A stretch of 64,000 bases of DNA from Robbsia betulipollinis (GTDB lineage Bacteria; Pseudomonadota; Gammaproteobacteria; Burkholderiales; Burkholderiaceae), in the NCBI RefSeq assembly GCF_026624755.1, contig NZ_JAPMXC010000010.1, positions 393,054-457,053 of the forward strand, read 5' to 3'. Below are positions 1 through 8,497 of this stretch, piece by piece (the first letter of the stretch is position 1; each line of letters begins with the position of its first letter). A program made the position numbers and the translations under genes. Under the pieces are notes generated by a model, which saw only the letters and a program-made list of their open reading frames with translations, had not been told where the DNA came from and searched no databases.

Positions 1-1
1 G

Positions 2-1138
2 AATCCCGTCCGTGAGAAGACGGCGGGCACGCTATCGAGCCCGCTTGAATCGGGTGCGAACTATTATTCCCTGCAAACCGCTCAGTTGAGCGTCGGCTTC
101 ACGCCGGACATCTTCGGTGCGAACCGGCGGCAAGTCGAATCGCTCGAAGCGCAAGCCGACGCGGCGCGATTTCAGTTGGAGGCCGCGAAACTGACGCTTG
201 CATCCAATGTCGTATTGGCCGCGATTCAGGAAGCGTCGCTACGGGCGCAAATCGATGCCACCCGCCGGTTGATCGACAGCCAGAATACGGTGCTGGCCGC
301 GTATCGGGCACAACTCGCGCTCGGTCAGGTCAAGGAACTCGATGTTTTGTTTCAACGCTCGCAACTCGCGCAATTCGCGACGACACTGCCGCCGCTGGAA
401 AAACAGCTCGCCCAGCAACGCGATCTGCTGACGGTACTCGCCGGACGCCTGCCCGCGGATGAAATCGCGCAAACGTTCACGCTTGCCAGTCTGACGCTTC
501 CGACGGAGTTGCCGGTCAGCTTGCCGTCGCGGCTCGTTCGACAGCGGCCGGATATTCGCGCCATGGAGGCCCAGCTGCATTCCGCGAGCGCTCAGATCGG
601 CATCGCGGCCGCCAACCGGCTGCCGAACCTGGCGATCAGCGCAACCTGGGGCAGCGCGCCGGCAAGTTTCGCGCTGAATCAACTGTTCCGTTCGGGCACC
701 GGCTTCTGGAGTATTGCCGGCGATCTGACTCAGCCGATCTTTGACGCCGGCGCGCTGAAACAGCGTCAGCGCGCGGCCGTTGCCGCGTACCGCCAGACCG
801 CGGCACAATATCGAGCGACCGTGCTCACGGCGTTTCAGAACGTCGCGGACAGTCTTGGTGCGATCGTCGCCGATGCCGACGCGGCGGATGCGGCCCACAA
901 GGCCGAGGATGTCGCGAATCGGACGCTCGTCATTACCCGGCAGCAACGGGCACTGGGGGATGTGGCCAGCCTGGCGGTCGTTGTCGCCGAGCAAGCTGCG
1001 ATACAAGCGCGGTTGAGCTTCATTTCGGCACAGACCGCCCGGCTGAGCGATTCGGCGGCCTTGATCCAGGCGCTCGGCGGCGGTTGGTGGAACGCGCCAC
1101 GCGACGACGGGGGCGACGGGGGTGACGGTCAGGGTTGA
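2..1138 (+). CDS. Outer membrane efflux factor (NodT/OprM type), 5'-truncated by window edge
   Basis: This is the outer membrane channel component of a tripartite (RND-type) efflux pump, a TolC-fold protein that forms the periplasmic tunnel and outer membrane barrel. The frame is open to base 2, so the N-terminus and any lipobox lie outside the window; 378 residues are visible. Family signs are the phrase PDIFGANRRQVESLEAQ near the start of one repeat, long Ala/Gln-rich amphipathic helices, and the second-repeat motif RQRPDIRAMEAQLHSASAQIGIAAANRLP followed by the barrel strand with the GAL...QR signature. The product ends in a short Gly/Asp tail (DDGGDGGDGQG). Its adaptor and RND partners presumably lie upstream. 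The next gene is convergent, with 17 bp between them. The family call is firm; the substrate is unknown. Confidence 0.9.
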   Translation, partial: NPVREKTAGTLSSPLESGANYYSLQTAQLSVGFTPDIFGANRRQVESLEAQADAARFQLEAAKLTLASNVVLAAIQEASLRAQIDATRRLIDSQNTVLAAYRAQLALGQVKELDVLFQRSQLAQFATTLPPLEKQLAQQRDLLTVLAGRLPADEIAQTFTLASLTLPTELPVSLPSRLVRQRPDIRAMEAQLHSASAQIGIAAANRLPNLAISATWGSAPASFALNQLFRSGTGFWSIAGDLTQPIFDAGALKQRQRAAVAAYRQTAAQYRATVLTAFQNVADSLGAIVADADAADAAHKAEDVANRTLVITRQQRALGDVASLAVVVAEQAAIQARLSFISAQTARLSDSAALIQALGGGWWNAPRDDGGDGGDGQG

Positions 1139-1155
1139 TCGAAGCCTTACACTGC

Positions 1156-2112
1156 CTACTCGGGCGGCGACTCGGTCGGCTTCACAGCCGGCCCTGCCGC
1201 GGTGCGTTCGACGATCAAGCGGTAATGCTCCGGGCGGCGGTGCTTCGCGAAGTTGAAGACGTGTTCGCGGAAGGTGTCGCCGATGGCGAGATCGATGTTC
1301 GCGAAGATGACCTCGTCCTCCTCCGACGACGATTGCGCGGCGATCTCGCCGGACGGCGCGACGATGACCGAACCCCCGATCATGTGGAAACCGTCTTCGG
1401 ACCCGCATTTCGCCGCCGCCCCGATCCACATCGCGTTTTGATAGGCGCTGGCCTGCAGCGCGATGAGGTGCGTGTGCATGCGCAGGTGGACGGGCTCGTT
1501 CCAGTGAATGTTCCAGGACGGCGTGTTGTAACCGACCAGACCCAGTTCGGCACCTTGCAGCGACAGCACGCGCCATGTCTCCGGCCACCGGCGATCATTG
1601 CAGATGCACATGCCGATCGTCGCGCCCAGGGCGTCGGCAACGGTGAAGCCGAGATCGCCGACGTCGAAGAACTTCTTTTCGAGATGCTGAAAAGGGGCGT
1701 TGACTTTGTGATCGGCATGTCCCGGCAGATGGATTTTGCGATACTTCTGCACGATCCGTCCGGTCTTGTCGACCAGAATGGCGGTATTGAAGCGTCGCCG
1801 TTCCGGCGTCAGTTCCGCATACCCCAGATAAAATCCGATTCCCAGTTCCACCGCGAGATCGAACAGCGGTTGCACTGCCGCGTTCGGCATGGACTTTTCG
1901 AAGAACTTGTCCTCCGCCTCTTTTTCAAGCATCCAGTAGCGCGGGAAAAACGTCGTCAGGGCCAGTTCCGGAAATACGACCAGATCCGCGCTGCGGCTTT
2001 TCGCCTCGCGCATCATCTCCATGAGCCGCGCCACCGCCGCCGCCCGGTCATCCGCGAGATGCATGGGCCCCATCTGTGCAACCGCCAGGCCAATCTTTCT
2101 CGAAGTTTTCAT
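1156..2112 (-). CDS. N-carbamoyl-D-amino acid hydrolase (D-carbamoylase)
   Basis: This enzyme hydrolyses N-carbamoyl-D-amino acids to D-amino acid, CO2 and ammonia (EC 3.5.1.77), the last step of D-hydantoin degradation. It is a 318-residue nitrilase-superfamily protein; the characterised Agrobacterium enzyme is about 304. From the ATG at 2112 the catalytic triad is Glu49 (VFPELALTTFF), Lys126 (KYRKIHLPGH) and Cys171 (CICNDRRWPETWRV), at almost the same positions as in the known enzyme. FQHLEKKFFDVGDLGF and VFNFAKHRRPEHYRLI are also diagnostic. A TTG five codons upstream (2127) is possible, but the ATG fits family length better. The gene sits apart from, and opposite to, the hydantoinase operon, with the LysR gene between. 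The upstream 2113-2380 stretch carries a TTGACC box on the minus strand (2288-2293) but no clear -10. Confidence 0.9.
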   Translation of the reverse strand: MKTSRKIGLAVAQMGPMHLADDRAAAVARLMEMMREAKSRSADLVVFPELALTTFFPRYWMLEKEAEDKFFEKSMPNAAVQPLFDLAVELGIGFYLGYAELTPERRRFNTAILVDKTGRIVQKYRKIHLPGHADHKVNAPFQHLEKKFFDVGDLGFTVADALGATIGMCICNDRRWPETWRVLSLQGAELGLVGYNTPSWNIHWNEPVHLRMHTHLIALQASAYQNAMWIGAAAKCGSEDGFHMIGGSVIVAPSGEIAAQSSSEEDEVIFANIDLAIGDTFREHVFNFAKHRRPEHYRLIVERTAAGPAVKPTESPPE

Positions 2113-2380
2113 ACCTAAGCCGTCCAATGATAGGGGTGACAGTGAAGCGGCCCCCCCGCGACTCCCGCGTTCAGGGCGGTCGGGAAATGGAGATGGCCGA
2201 GGGGAAACGGGGTGGAAACGGCGCGGCGCCGAATCCGGGAAACGTCAGCGCGCCCACGATATCAAGGTATTTTTCGTGCGTAAAATAGGTCAAAATTGGT
2301 CGTCCATAGCCTGACCACATGGGACGCCCGCGTGCGATCGGGCGAGCGCCGGGGCGCGCATGTGCGCTGGATTCAGCGGT

Positions 2381-3277
2381 TCAATGGGGGGCTTGCCGAA
2401 GATCTTCGTCAAGCAGTTCGCGCAGCAGCCGCAGAAAACCGCGGGCCGAATGAGAGAGTGGCTCCGCGCGCGAGTAGGCGGCCCGCACCGTCAACGTCCG
2501 GCCTGGGGCCAGCGGGCGGACGTCGATCCGCGTGCGGGCCAGGGCATCCACGCAGAAGGGATCGATCAGCGCCACGCCCACTCCCTCCTGCACGAGGGCG
2601 CAGGCGCTGATCGCCGAACGCACCTCGACGATCGGCGCGGGCCGCGGCATATCGCCGAAGGCGGCGCCTACCACGCGGCCCAGCGGCGTGTCATGACCGT
2701 AATCGATCCAAGGCTGCCCGTGCAGGTCCGACAGTGTCAGTGTCGTCTTCGCACCGGCCTGGCCAAGCGGCACCGCGCAGACTATCGGCACCGTGCTCAG
2801 CGGTTCGGTTTGCACATTCGGGTGCGCCACCTCGAACATCGTGATGCCCAGATAGTGTTCGCCGAACAGGACGCGCGGCACCAGATTGTTGTGCGTCAGG
2901 GGCTCGAAGTGCACCGGTAATTCGGGATAGAGCCGGTTGAACCGTGCGATCGCGCGTGGCACGACGTGCACGCCCAGACTCGGGCTGCATACCACCGTCA
3001 GCTTGCCGCCGCGACCGGCCACCAGCGCGCGCACGAGATCGTCGACCCGCTGGATGCCGTCATAGGCGACTTCCACCTCCTCGAAGATGCGTTTCGCCTC
3101 GGGCGTCGGAAACAGGCGGCCGCGGCTGCGTTCGAACAGCAGGAAGCCAAGCCGTTCCTCGGTCAATTGCAGGACCCGGCTGACCGAAGGCTGGGCGATC
3201 AACAGCGACCGCGCCGCCTCGCTGATCGAACCCGCGATCATGATGGCGCGAAATATCTCGATCTGACGCAGGCTCAT
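2381..3277 (-). CDS. LysR-type transcriptional regulator, likely of the hydantoin island
   Basis: A 298-residue LysR regulator. The winged HTH lies at about residues 2-60 (LRQIEIFRAIMIAGSISEAARSL...QPSVSRVL), followed by the periplasmic-binding-protein-like effector domain. The ATG at 3277 starts MSLRQIEIF, the standard LysR beginning; a TTG at 3328 would add 17 untypical residues. It is divergent from the ABC permease at 3488 and co-directional with the D-carbamoylase, so it is well placed to control both. The effector domain resembles regulators that sense opine- or amino-acid-like compounds, which is a loose resemblance. A dyad-like element at 3366-3393 in the shared region is a possible binding site. 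Confidence 0.88.
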   Translation of the reverse strand: MSLRQIEIFRAIMIAGSISEAARSLLIAQPSVSRVLQLTEERLGFLLFERSRGRLFPTPEAKRIFEEVEVAYDGIQRVDDLVRALVAGRGGKLTVVCSPSLGVHVVPRAIARFNRLYPELPVHFEPLTHNNLVPRVLFGEHYLGITMFEVAHPNVQTEPLSTVPIVCAVPLGQAGAKTTLTLSDLHGQPWIDYGHDTPLGRVVGAAFGDMPRPAPIVEVRSAISACALVQEGVGVALIDPFCVDALARTRIDVRPLAPGRTLTVRAAYSRAEPLSHSARGFLRLLRELLDEDLRQAPH

Positions 3278-3365
3278 CGTCAGCCGGCGTTGCGGCGTGT
3301 CATCGTAATTCAAGAAAAATCCTTGCAATGGCGCGGTACTGGAGCGAGCCCATGCCTTTGGGCTA

Positions 3366-3393
3366 TGGAAGAGTAATTTTGTACTATTTCCCA
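3366..3393. promoter_or_regulatory. Candidate LysR operator between regulator and ABC permease
   Basis: An AT-rich dyad in the 210-bp divergent region. AGTA (3372-3375) and TACT (3382-3385) form an inverted repeat with a 6-base spacer, flanked by TGGAAG on the left and TTTCCCA on the right, which are roughly complementary with a length difference. This is the kind of element LysR proteins bind between their own gene and a divergent target. The symmetry is partial and no footprint-quality evidence exists, so this is a suggestion only. Confidence 0.3.
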
Positions 3394-3487
3394 GTGCCGC
3401 GTGGTCTTGCTATGGTGCGTCATCGAGGGTGCGTCATGCGCTGCTCATGCATGCGCTACCCATTCGTTGTCCATTCGCCGCTTGCCC

Positions 3488-4351
3488 ATGCCGACACACG
3501 AACTTCCGCTGATTTCGCAGGCACGCTTGCCCGACGTCACCGCCTACCGCATCGTGCCGCGCCGCTACTGGGGGCGCTGGCTGGCGGCCGTGATCCTCGT
3601 CGCCCTGGTAGCTGGCCTGTTGCGCGCGTTCGCCCATGGAGACATCGAATGGGGCACCGTCGGCCGTTTCCTGACCGCGCCTGTGATCCTCAAAGGGCTG
3701 GCGAACACGGTCGCGATGTCGGTGGCGGCGATGGCGTTGGGGATCGCGTTCGGCGTTTGCGCGGCGATCATGCGCATGTCCACGAACCCGGTGCTGCGCG
3801 GTGTGTCGAGCGCCTATGTCTGGCTGTTTCGCGGCACGCCCGTGATCCTGCAACTGCTGCTGTGGTTCAACCTGGCGCTGGTGTTTCCGACGCTCGGCAT
3901 CGAGGGCCTATGGCAGGTTCGCACCGTGCAGGTGATGACGCCGATGCTGGCGGCCCTGCTGGGCCTGAGCATCAACCAGGGCGCCTATACCGCCGAGGTG
4001 GTGCGGGCCGGATTGCTGTCGGTCGACCCCGGCCAGGTGGAGGCGGCGAAGGCGATCGGCATGACCGGGATGCGGGCGCTGCAACGCATCATTTTCCCGC
4101 AAGCCATGCGCGTCATCATTCCGCCGCTGGGCAATGAATTCATCGGCATGGTCAAGCTGACCTCGCTGGCCAGCGTGATTCAGTTCACCGAGATCCTGCA
4201 TAACGCGCAGAACATCTACTACGCGAATTCGCGCGTGATCGAATTGTTGATCGTCGCGGCGATCTGGTACGTGGCGGTGATCACGGTGCTGACGCCGTTG
4301 CAGATGCTGCTCGAGCGCCGTTTCGCGCGCGGCACGCGAGGTGGGCGATGA
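3488..4351 (+). CDS. ABC importer permease, polar amino acid (His/Gln/opine) family
   Basis: Inner membrane permease of a PAAT-type ABC importer, 287 residues from ATG 3488 (MPTHELPL). The open frame extends to 3401 but those residues are untypical. The first membrane segment is [15 protein letters not shown]. The EAA loop that docks the ATPase reads [22 protein letters not shown]. The conserved [10 protein letters not shown] and [21 protein letters not shown] blocks identify the HisM/GlnP family. It is the only permease in the operon, so the channel is probably a homodimer. It overlaps the ATPase gene by 4 bp (ATGA), indicating translational coupling. Given the downstream enzymes, cyclic ureides or N-carbamoyl amino acids are plausible substrates. 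Confidence 0.9.
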   Translation: MPTHELPLISQARLPDVTAYRIVPRRYWGRWLAAVILVALVAGLLRAFAHGDIEWGTVGRFLTAPVILKGLANTVAMSVAAMALGIAFGVCAAIMRMSTNPVLRGVSSAYVWLFRGTPVILQLLLWFNLALVFPTLGIEGLWQVRTVQVMTPMLAALLGLSINQGAYTAEVVRAGLLSVDPGQVEAAKAIGMTGMRALQRIIFPQAMRVIIPPLGNEFIGMVKLTSLASVIQFTEILHNAQNIYYANSRVIELLIVAAIWYVAVITVLTPLQMLLERRFARGTRGGR

Positions 4352-5133
4352 GCTTGCCGCTGCAAGCCGATGCGGTACCGATCGTTTCGATCGACCGTGT
4401 CTCGAAGCGCTTCGGCGATTTCCAGGCGCTGCGCGAGGTATCGGTCGACGTCGCGCAGGGCGAGGTGCTCTGCCTGATCGGTGCGTCCGGTTCCGGCAAG
4501 ACCACCCTGCTGCGGTGCATCAACCAATTGGTTGGCATCGATAGCGGCGCGATCTGGGTGGACCGCCAACTGGCCGGTTATCGCATCAGCGGCCATCGGT
4601 TGCACCGGCTCCCGGAACGCGACATCGCCCGTCAGCGTCTGTCGACCGGCATGGTGTTCCAGCGCTTCAATCTGTTTCCGCACATGACCGCGCTGGAGAA
4701 TGTGATGGAGGGACCGGTGCAGATCCTGCGACGGCCGCGCGCCGAGGTGGCGGCGGAGGCGGCGACGCTGCTCGACCGGGTCGGCCTGGCCGCGAAGCGC
4801 GATGCGTTTCCGGCGCAGTTGTCGGGCGGCCAGCAGCAGCGCGTGGCGATCGCCCGCGCCCTGGCGATGCAGCCGAAGGTCATGCTGTTCGACGAGCCCA
4901 CCAGCGCGCTCGATCCCGAAATGGTCGGCGAGGTATTGGCGGTGATGCGCACGCTCGCGCGTTCCGGCATGACGATGATCATCGTCACCCACGAACTGGC
5001 GTTCGCGCGCGAAGTGGCGGACCGGGTGCTGTTCATGGATGCGGGCGCGATCGTCGAACAAGGACCCGCCGTCGAGGTGCTGAACACGCCGCGCGAGGCG
5101 CGTACGCGGGCGTTTTTGGCGGCGGTGCTCTGA
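4348..5133 (+). CDS. ABC importer ATP-binding protein, polar amino acid family
   Basis: Cytoplasmic ATPase that powers the preceding permease, 261 residues. It has Walker A GASGSGKT (45-52), the Q-loop in [19 protein letters not shown], the ABC signature LSGGQQQR, Walker [13 protein letters not shown] and the switch His in [12 protein letters not shown]. The length and the FNLFPHMT block are those of the GlnQ/HisP subfamily. It starts within the permease stop codon (ATGA). It is followed by a 180-bp gap holding 12-bp tandem repeats before the first binding protein gene. Confidence 0.93.
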   Translation: MSLPLQADAVPIVSIDRVSKRFGDFQALREVSVDVAQGEVLCLIGASGSGKTTLLRCINQLVGIDSGAIWVDRQLAGYRISGHRLHRLPERDIARQRLSTGMVFQRFNLFPHMTALENVMEGPVQILRRPRAEVAAEAATLLDRVGLAAKRDAFPAQLSGGQQQRVAIARALAMQPKVMLFDEPTSALDPEMVGEVLAVMRTLARSGMTMIIVTHELAFAREVADRVLFMDAGAIVEQGPAVEVLNTPREARTRAFLAAVL

Positions 5134-5219
5134 GACGGCGGCACTCCGGTGGAGGCCGGCGGCGAGATTTTCCGCACCGCTTTCGTTGTGCCTGATGGCG
5201 TCGTCATTGCGTCGTCGCC

Positions 5220-5291
5220 ACGTTGTTTTCGGAACTGTTCCATGCGGTGCTTCCCGCGCTGCTTCCTGCGATGTTTTCCGCGATGTTTCCC
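5220..5291. repeat. Tandem 12-bp repeats upstream of the first binding-protein gene
   Basis: Four back-to-back 12-mers are clear: GCGGTGCTTCCC (5244), GCGCTGCTTCCT (5256), GCGATGTTTTCC (5268) and GCGATGTTTCCC (5280). Two more degenerate copies can be read at 5220-5243. The array ends 11 bp before the GAGGAG ribosome binding site at 5303-5308 of the gene starting at 5314. Repeat number may vary between strains and could alter spacing or mRNA structure between the ATPase and binding-protein cistrons. Confidence 0.75.
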
Positions 5292-5313
5292 GTCGTGCCA
5301 CCGAGGAGTTTCG

Positions 5314-6147
5314 ATGCGTCGTGCACTTGCCACCCTGGCCATGCTGGCCATGGCCGCCACGTTGTCTGCGCCGGCCCATGCCGCGGCACTGCCCGCGGCG
5401 ATCACCTCGCGCGGCATCCTCCAGACGGCGGTCGTGCCGAATTATCCGCCGCTGGAATTTCGCGATTCCGCCAGCGGCACGCTGACCGGCTTCGACATCG
5501 AACTGGGTGACGCGCTCGCGGCGAAGCTCGGCGTGAAGATGGGATGGCAGGAAACCAACTTCGAGCAGATGCTCAGCAGCGTCAAAACCGGCCGTCTCGA
5601 TATCGTGCTGTCGGGCATGTCGGATCTGCCCGCGCGCCGCGACACCGTGGACTTCATCGATTACCTGCGTTCCGGCGTACAGTTCTTCACGCAGGCGAGT
5701 CACGCGCAGGCCTACGGCAGGATGACGGCGCTGTGCGGCAAATCCGTGGGTGCGAGCCGGCGCACCAGCCTGCCCGGAGAAATCAAGACGTGGAGCGATG
5801 CGCATTGCGTCGCCGCCAGGCTGCCGCCGATCAATGTCGTGGGCACCGAGGGCTCGGCCGATGCGCGCACGCAGTTGCGCCAGGGCCGTATCGATGCCGC
5901 GGTGCAGGGTAGCGAAACCCTGCCTTTCATCATGAAGAACGAGCCGAACACGTATGCGGCGATCGGCGAGCCGATTCGCTGGACGCTGATCGGCATCGCC
6001 GTCGGCAAGGATCAGGTCGCGCTGCGCGATGCCCTGTCCCAGGCGCTGGGCGCGCTGATGGCCGACGGTACCTATCGCAAGCTGCTCGACAAATGGCAGC
6101 TCGGGCCCAACGGCGTTGCCGCGCCCCAGCTCAATCAAGGTCAATGA
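5314..6147 (+). CDS. ABC substrate-binding protein 1 (PAAT family) lacking the ammonium-binding Asp
   Basis: Periplasmic substrate-binding protein of the adjacent importer, 277 residues. The start is ATG 5314, preceded by GAGGAG at 5303-5308, with a Sec signal peptide (MRRALATLAMLAMAATLSAPAHA). The mature protein follows the amino acid SBP plan, with YPPLEF, LTGFDIELGDALAAKLG, and a hinge region with two Cys (ALCGKS, DAHC) likely in a disulfide. Arg108, aligned with the residue that holds the alpha-carboxylate in HisJ (Arg77), is present. The Asp that holds the alpha-ammonium (Asp157 in GlnH, Asp161 in HisJ) is Gly199 here (AAVQGSETLPF). That suggests a ligand with a carboxylate but no free alpha-amino group, such as an N-carbamoyl amino acid. 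It is clearly paralogous to the protein encoded at 8498. Confidence 0.9.
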   Translation: MRRALATLAMLAMAATLSAPAHAAALPAAITSRGILQTAVVPNYPPLEFRDSASGTLTGFDIELGDALAAKLGVKMGWQETNFEQMLSSVKTGRLDIVLSGMSDLPARRDTVDFIDYLRSGVQFFTQASHAQAYGRMTALCGKSVGASRRTSLPGEIKTWSDAHCVAARLPPINVVGTEGSADARTQLRQGRIDAAVQGSETLPFIMKNEPNTYAAIGEPIRWTLIGIAVGKDQVALRDALSQALGALMADGTYRKLLDKWQLGPNGVAAPQLNQGQ

Positions 6148-6148
6148 C

Positions 6149-7030
6149 ATGGACTCCGTTCCCTTTTTTCCCGCCAATCGCGCCGCCCCGGCACCGCTCT
6201 ATCCCTGGCCGGACAACCAGAAAAGCGCCTTGTTCCTGGCGGTCGACGTCGACGCCGAAAGCGCCTGGACGGCAAAGGACCCGAAGAACTACGAACGGCT
6301 CGTCACGATGTCCTACGGCGGCTACGAGGCCCGCGTGGGCGTGCCGAAAATGCTGCAACTGTTCCGGGACCTGGAACTGAAGGCCACGTTCTTCATCACC
6401 GGCTGGGCCGTCGAGGCGCATCCGGCGATGGCCGAAGCGATCCTGCGCGACGGCCATGAAATCGGCCATCATGGTTTCGCGCATCTGCTGCCGGACCCCG
6501 GCGACCCGATGATCCTCGATGAAATGGACCGCGGCCTCGACGCGCTCAAGCGCCGTCTGGGCGTGGTGCCGGTGGGCTATCGCGCACCGTTGGGCGAGAG
6601 TTGCGAGCAGCTGCGGGTGCTGCTCAAGGAGCGGGGTTTCGTCTATTCGAGTTCCTGGCGCGACGACGTGCGCCCCTACCGGCAGATTCTCGCCTCGGGC
6701 GCGTCGGGCGTCATCGAGCTGCCGGCCTCGATGAGCTTCGACGACTGGATGTTCGGCCTGACGCATCGTTTCAGTCCCCGGCCGATGTTCCCGCGCGAGC
6801 ATGTCCTGTCGATCTGGAACGACGAACTCGAGGAAACCCGCGAGTGGGGCGGTCTGATCACGACGATCCTGCATCCGCAAGTCAGTGGCCGGCCGATCCG
6901 CTTCAAGATCCTGCGCGAATTCCTGCATACCGCGCTGGATTATCGGGACGTCTGGATCACGACCGGGGAAAAGATCGCGCGCCACTTCGCCGAGTGCGAA
7001 GCCGGCGACCCGACGATGCCGCCCGTTTGA
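6149..7030 (+). CDS. Polysaccharide-deacetylase-fold hydrolase, possible cyclic imide hydrolase
   Basis: A 293-residue protein of the NodB/PuuE carbohydrate esterase 4 fold. The start is ATG 6149, one base after the previous stop, with AAGG at 6137-6140. Metal-site signs are Asp33/Asp35 (AVDVDAES) and the HxxxH element in DGHEIGHHGFAH (about residues 101-112), plus GYRAPLGESCEQL and SSSWRDDVRPY. No signal peptide is present, so the enzyme is cytoplasmic, which argues against a cell-wall deacetylase. The subfamily (HpPgdA/PuuE-like) includes bacterial cyclic imide hydrolase (a Pseudomonas imidase of, to my recollection, the same length) and PuuE-type allantoinase. Set in a hydantoin operon, ring-opening of cyclic imides or ureides is the best guess. 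The fold is certain; the substrate is inferred. Confidence 0.82.
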   Translation: MDSVPFFPANRAAPAPLYPWPDNQKSALFLAVDVDAESAWTAKDPKNYERLVTMSYGGYEARVGVPKMLQLFRDLELKATFFITGWAVEAHPAMAEAILRDGHEIGHHGFAHLLPDPGDPMILDEMDRGLDALKRRLGVVPVGYRAPLGESCEQLRVLLKERGFVYSSSWRDDVRPYRQILASGASGVIELPASMSFDDWMFGLTHRFSPRPMFPREHVLSIWNDELEETREWGGLITTILHPQVSGRPIRFKILREFLHTALDYRDVWITTGEKIARHFAECEAGDPTMPPV

Positions 7031-7043
7031 GGGACATGCCACG

Positions 7044-8450
7044 ATGGATCTCCTCTTTACCGACGCCGTCCTGCTGAGCTGCGACGCCCATCACCGCGCG
7101 CTGGATCATGCTGCGCTCGCGGTGCGGGGCAACCGCATCGTCGCGCTCGGCAAGCGCGCGGAGGTCGAACGCCAGTATCCGGACCTGCCGCGTTTCGACG
7201 CGCGGGGTCTGGCGATCATGCCGGGGATGGTGAACGCGCACACGCACACGGTCCTGATGGCGCTGCGCGGCACCGTCGAGGACTGGTCCGGCGACAGCAT
7301 CTACCGTTACATGACGCCGATCTCCTACGCGATGACGCCCGCGGAGCGCGCGGTGATCGCCACGCTCGGCTGTGTCGAGGCGATTCGCAGCGGCACGACC
7401 ACGCTGGTCGATCCGTTTCGCTACGTGGCGGGGTATGTGGACGCGATGGCCGCCACGGGTTTGCGTCTCTGGGTGTCCGAGGCCTGCGCGGATATCGATA
7501 CGCGACGCATCCGGCACGGCGACTATTCGATCGACCCGGCGTTCGGCGAGGCGTTTTTCGCGCGCGCGACCGCGTTGATCGACGATTACCATGGCAGCTA
7601 TGACGATCGCGTGCGCTGCCAAGTGGCCGCGCACGCGCCGGACAATTGTTCCCCGGCCATGCTGCATCGGCTGCACGAACTGGCGCGCACGCGCGGCTTG
7701 AGCCGCACCATCCATCTCTCGCAAAGCCCGCTCGAAGTCGCTGCGGTGCGCGCGCGGCACGGGCTCACCTCCGCCGCCTATCTGGCGCGCGAGGGCTTCC
7801 TGGGGCCGGACCTGATCGCCGCGCACTGGACGTTCTGCGACCGTGCGGACATCACGCTGCTGGCCGAACATGGCGTGCAGATGGCGCACACGCCAGCCAG
7901 CATCTCGCGCCGCGGGCTGCACAAGGCTTTGCTCGGGCCCATCCGCGACGCGGGCGTCAGCGTCGCGTTCGGCACCGACAATATGAGCGAAGACATGTTC
8001 CAGGCGATGGCGGTCGGTTCGATCGCCTGGCGCACCGGCCGCGGACGCGGCGACGGCATCGCCCAGGAGGGCGGCGTCGATCCCAGTCCGCAGGACATTC
8101 TTGTCGCGGCGACGCGCGCGGGGGCGCGGTCGGTGGGCGCCGAGCAGGAGATCGGCTCGCTGGAAATCGGCAAGAAAGCCGACCTGACCCTGATCGATCT
8201 GAACACCCCGGCGATGCGGCCCATGATCCGTCTGCCCTCGAACCTCGTGCATTACGGTCATCCCGGTATCGTGCATTCGGTGATGGTCGACGGCGAATTC
8301 GTGATGCGCGAGCGCAAGGTGCTGACCGTGGACGAGCCCGCGCTGCTCGCCGAGGCCGAGGCGGTGACGCGCCGGGTCTGGCGGCGCATGCTGGAACAGA
8401 ACCCCGATATCCGCCGGCCCGAAAGCGAACTGCCCTGGCTCGAGGGATGA
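7044..8450 (+). CDS. Zn-dependent amidohydrolase/deaminase, AtzA/TrzA/cytosine deaminase-like
   Basis: A 468-residue amidohydrolase-superfamily enzyme. GAGGG at 7029-7033 precedes ATG 7044. Metal ligands are visible as His66-x-His68 (VNAHTHTV), His224 (TIHLSQSP) and Asp312 (FGTDNMSE); His261 (AAHWTFC) is the proton-shuttle region typical of AtzA, TrzA and SsnA. The C-terminus returns to the small beta-sandwich (EIGSLEIGKKADLTLIDLN). Members deaminate or dechlorinate heterocycles or hydrolyse cyclic amidines. Its operon position implies action on a nitrogen ring compound or an early ureide intermediate; the substrate cannot be read from sequence. The last codons overlap an in-frame ATG (8447) of the next gene. 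Confidence 0.85.
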   Translation: MDLLFTDAVLLSCDAHHRALDHAALAVRGNRIVALGKRAEVERQYPDLPRFDARGLAIMPGMVNAHTHTVLMALRGTVEDWSGDSIYRYMTPISYAMTPAERAVIATLGCVEAIRSGTTTLVDPFRYVAGYVDAMAATGLRLWVSEACADIDTRRIRHGDYSIDPAFGEAFFARATALIDDYHGSYDDRVRCQVAAHAPDNCSPAMLHRLHELARTRGLSRTIHLSQSPLEVAAVRARHGLTSAAYLAREGFLGPDLIAAHWTFCDRADITLLAEHGVQMAHTPASISRRGLHKALLGPIRDAGVSVAFGTDNMSEDMFQAMAVGSIAWRTGRGRGDGIAQEGGVDPSPQDILVAATRAGARSVGAEQEIGSLEIGKKADLTLIDLNTPAMRPMIRLPSNLVHYGHPGIVHSVMVDGEFVMRERKVLTVDEPALLAEAEAVTRRVWRRMLEQNPDIRRPESELPWLEG

Positions 8451-8497
8451 CGCCGCCGCGCCGCCTTTCCTTCCTCCGACGTTCTCATAAAAAAGAC

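Noticed and set aside
1139-2118. Plus-strand frame opposite the D-carbamoylase
   Set aside because: Antisense to a gene with an intact catalytic triad; composition is a shadow.
4219-6177. 652-codon minus-strand frame across the ABC ATPase and first binding protein
   Set aside because: No family features; opposite to two clear ABC genes.
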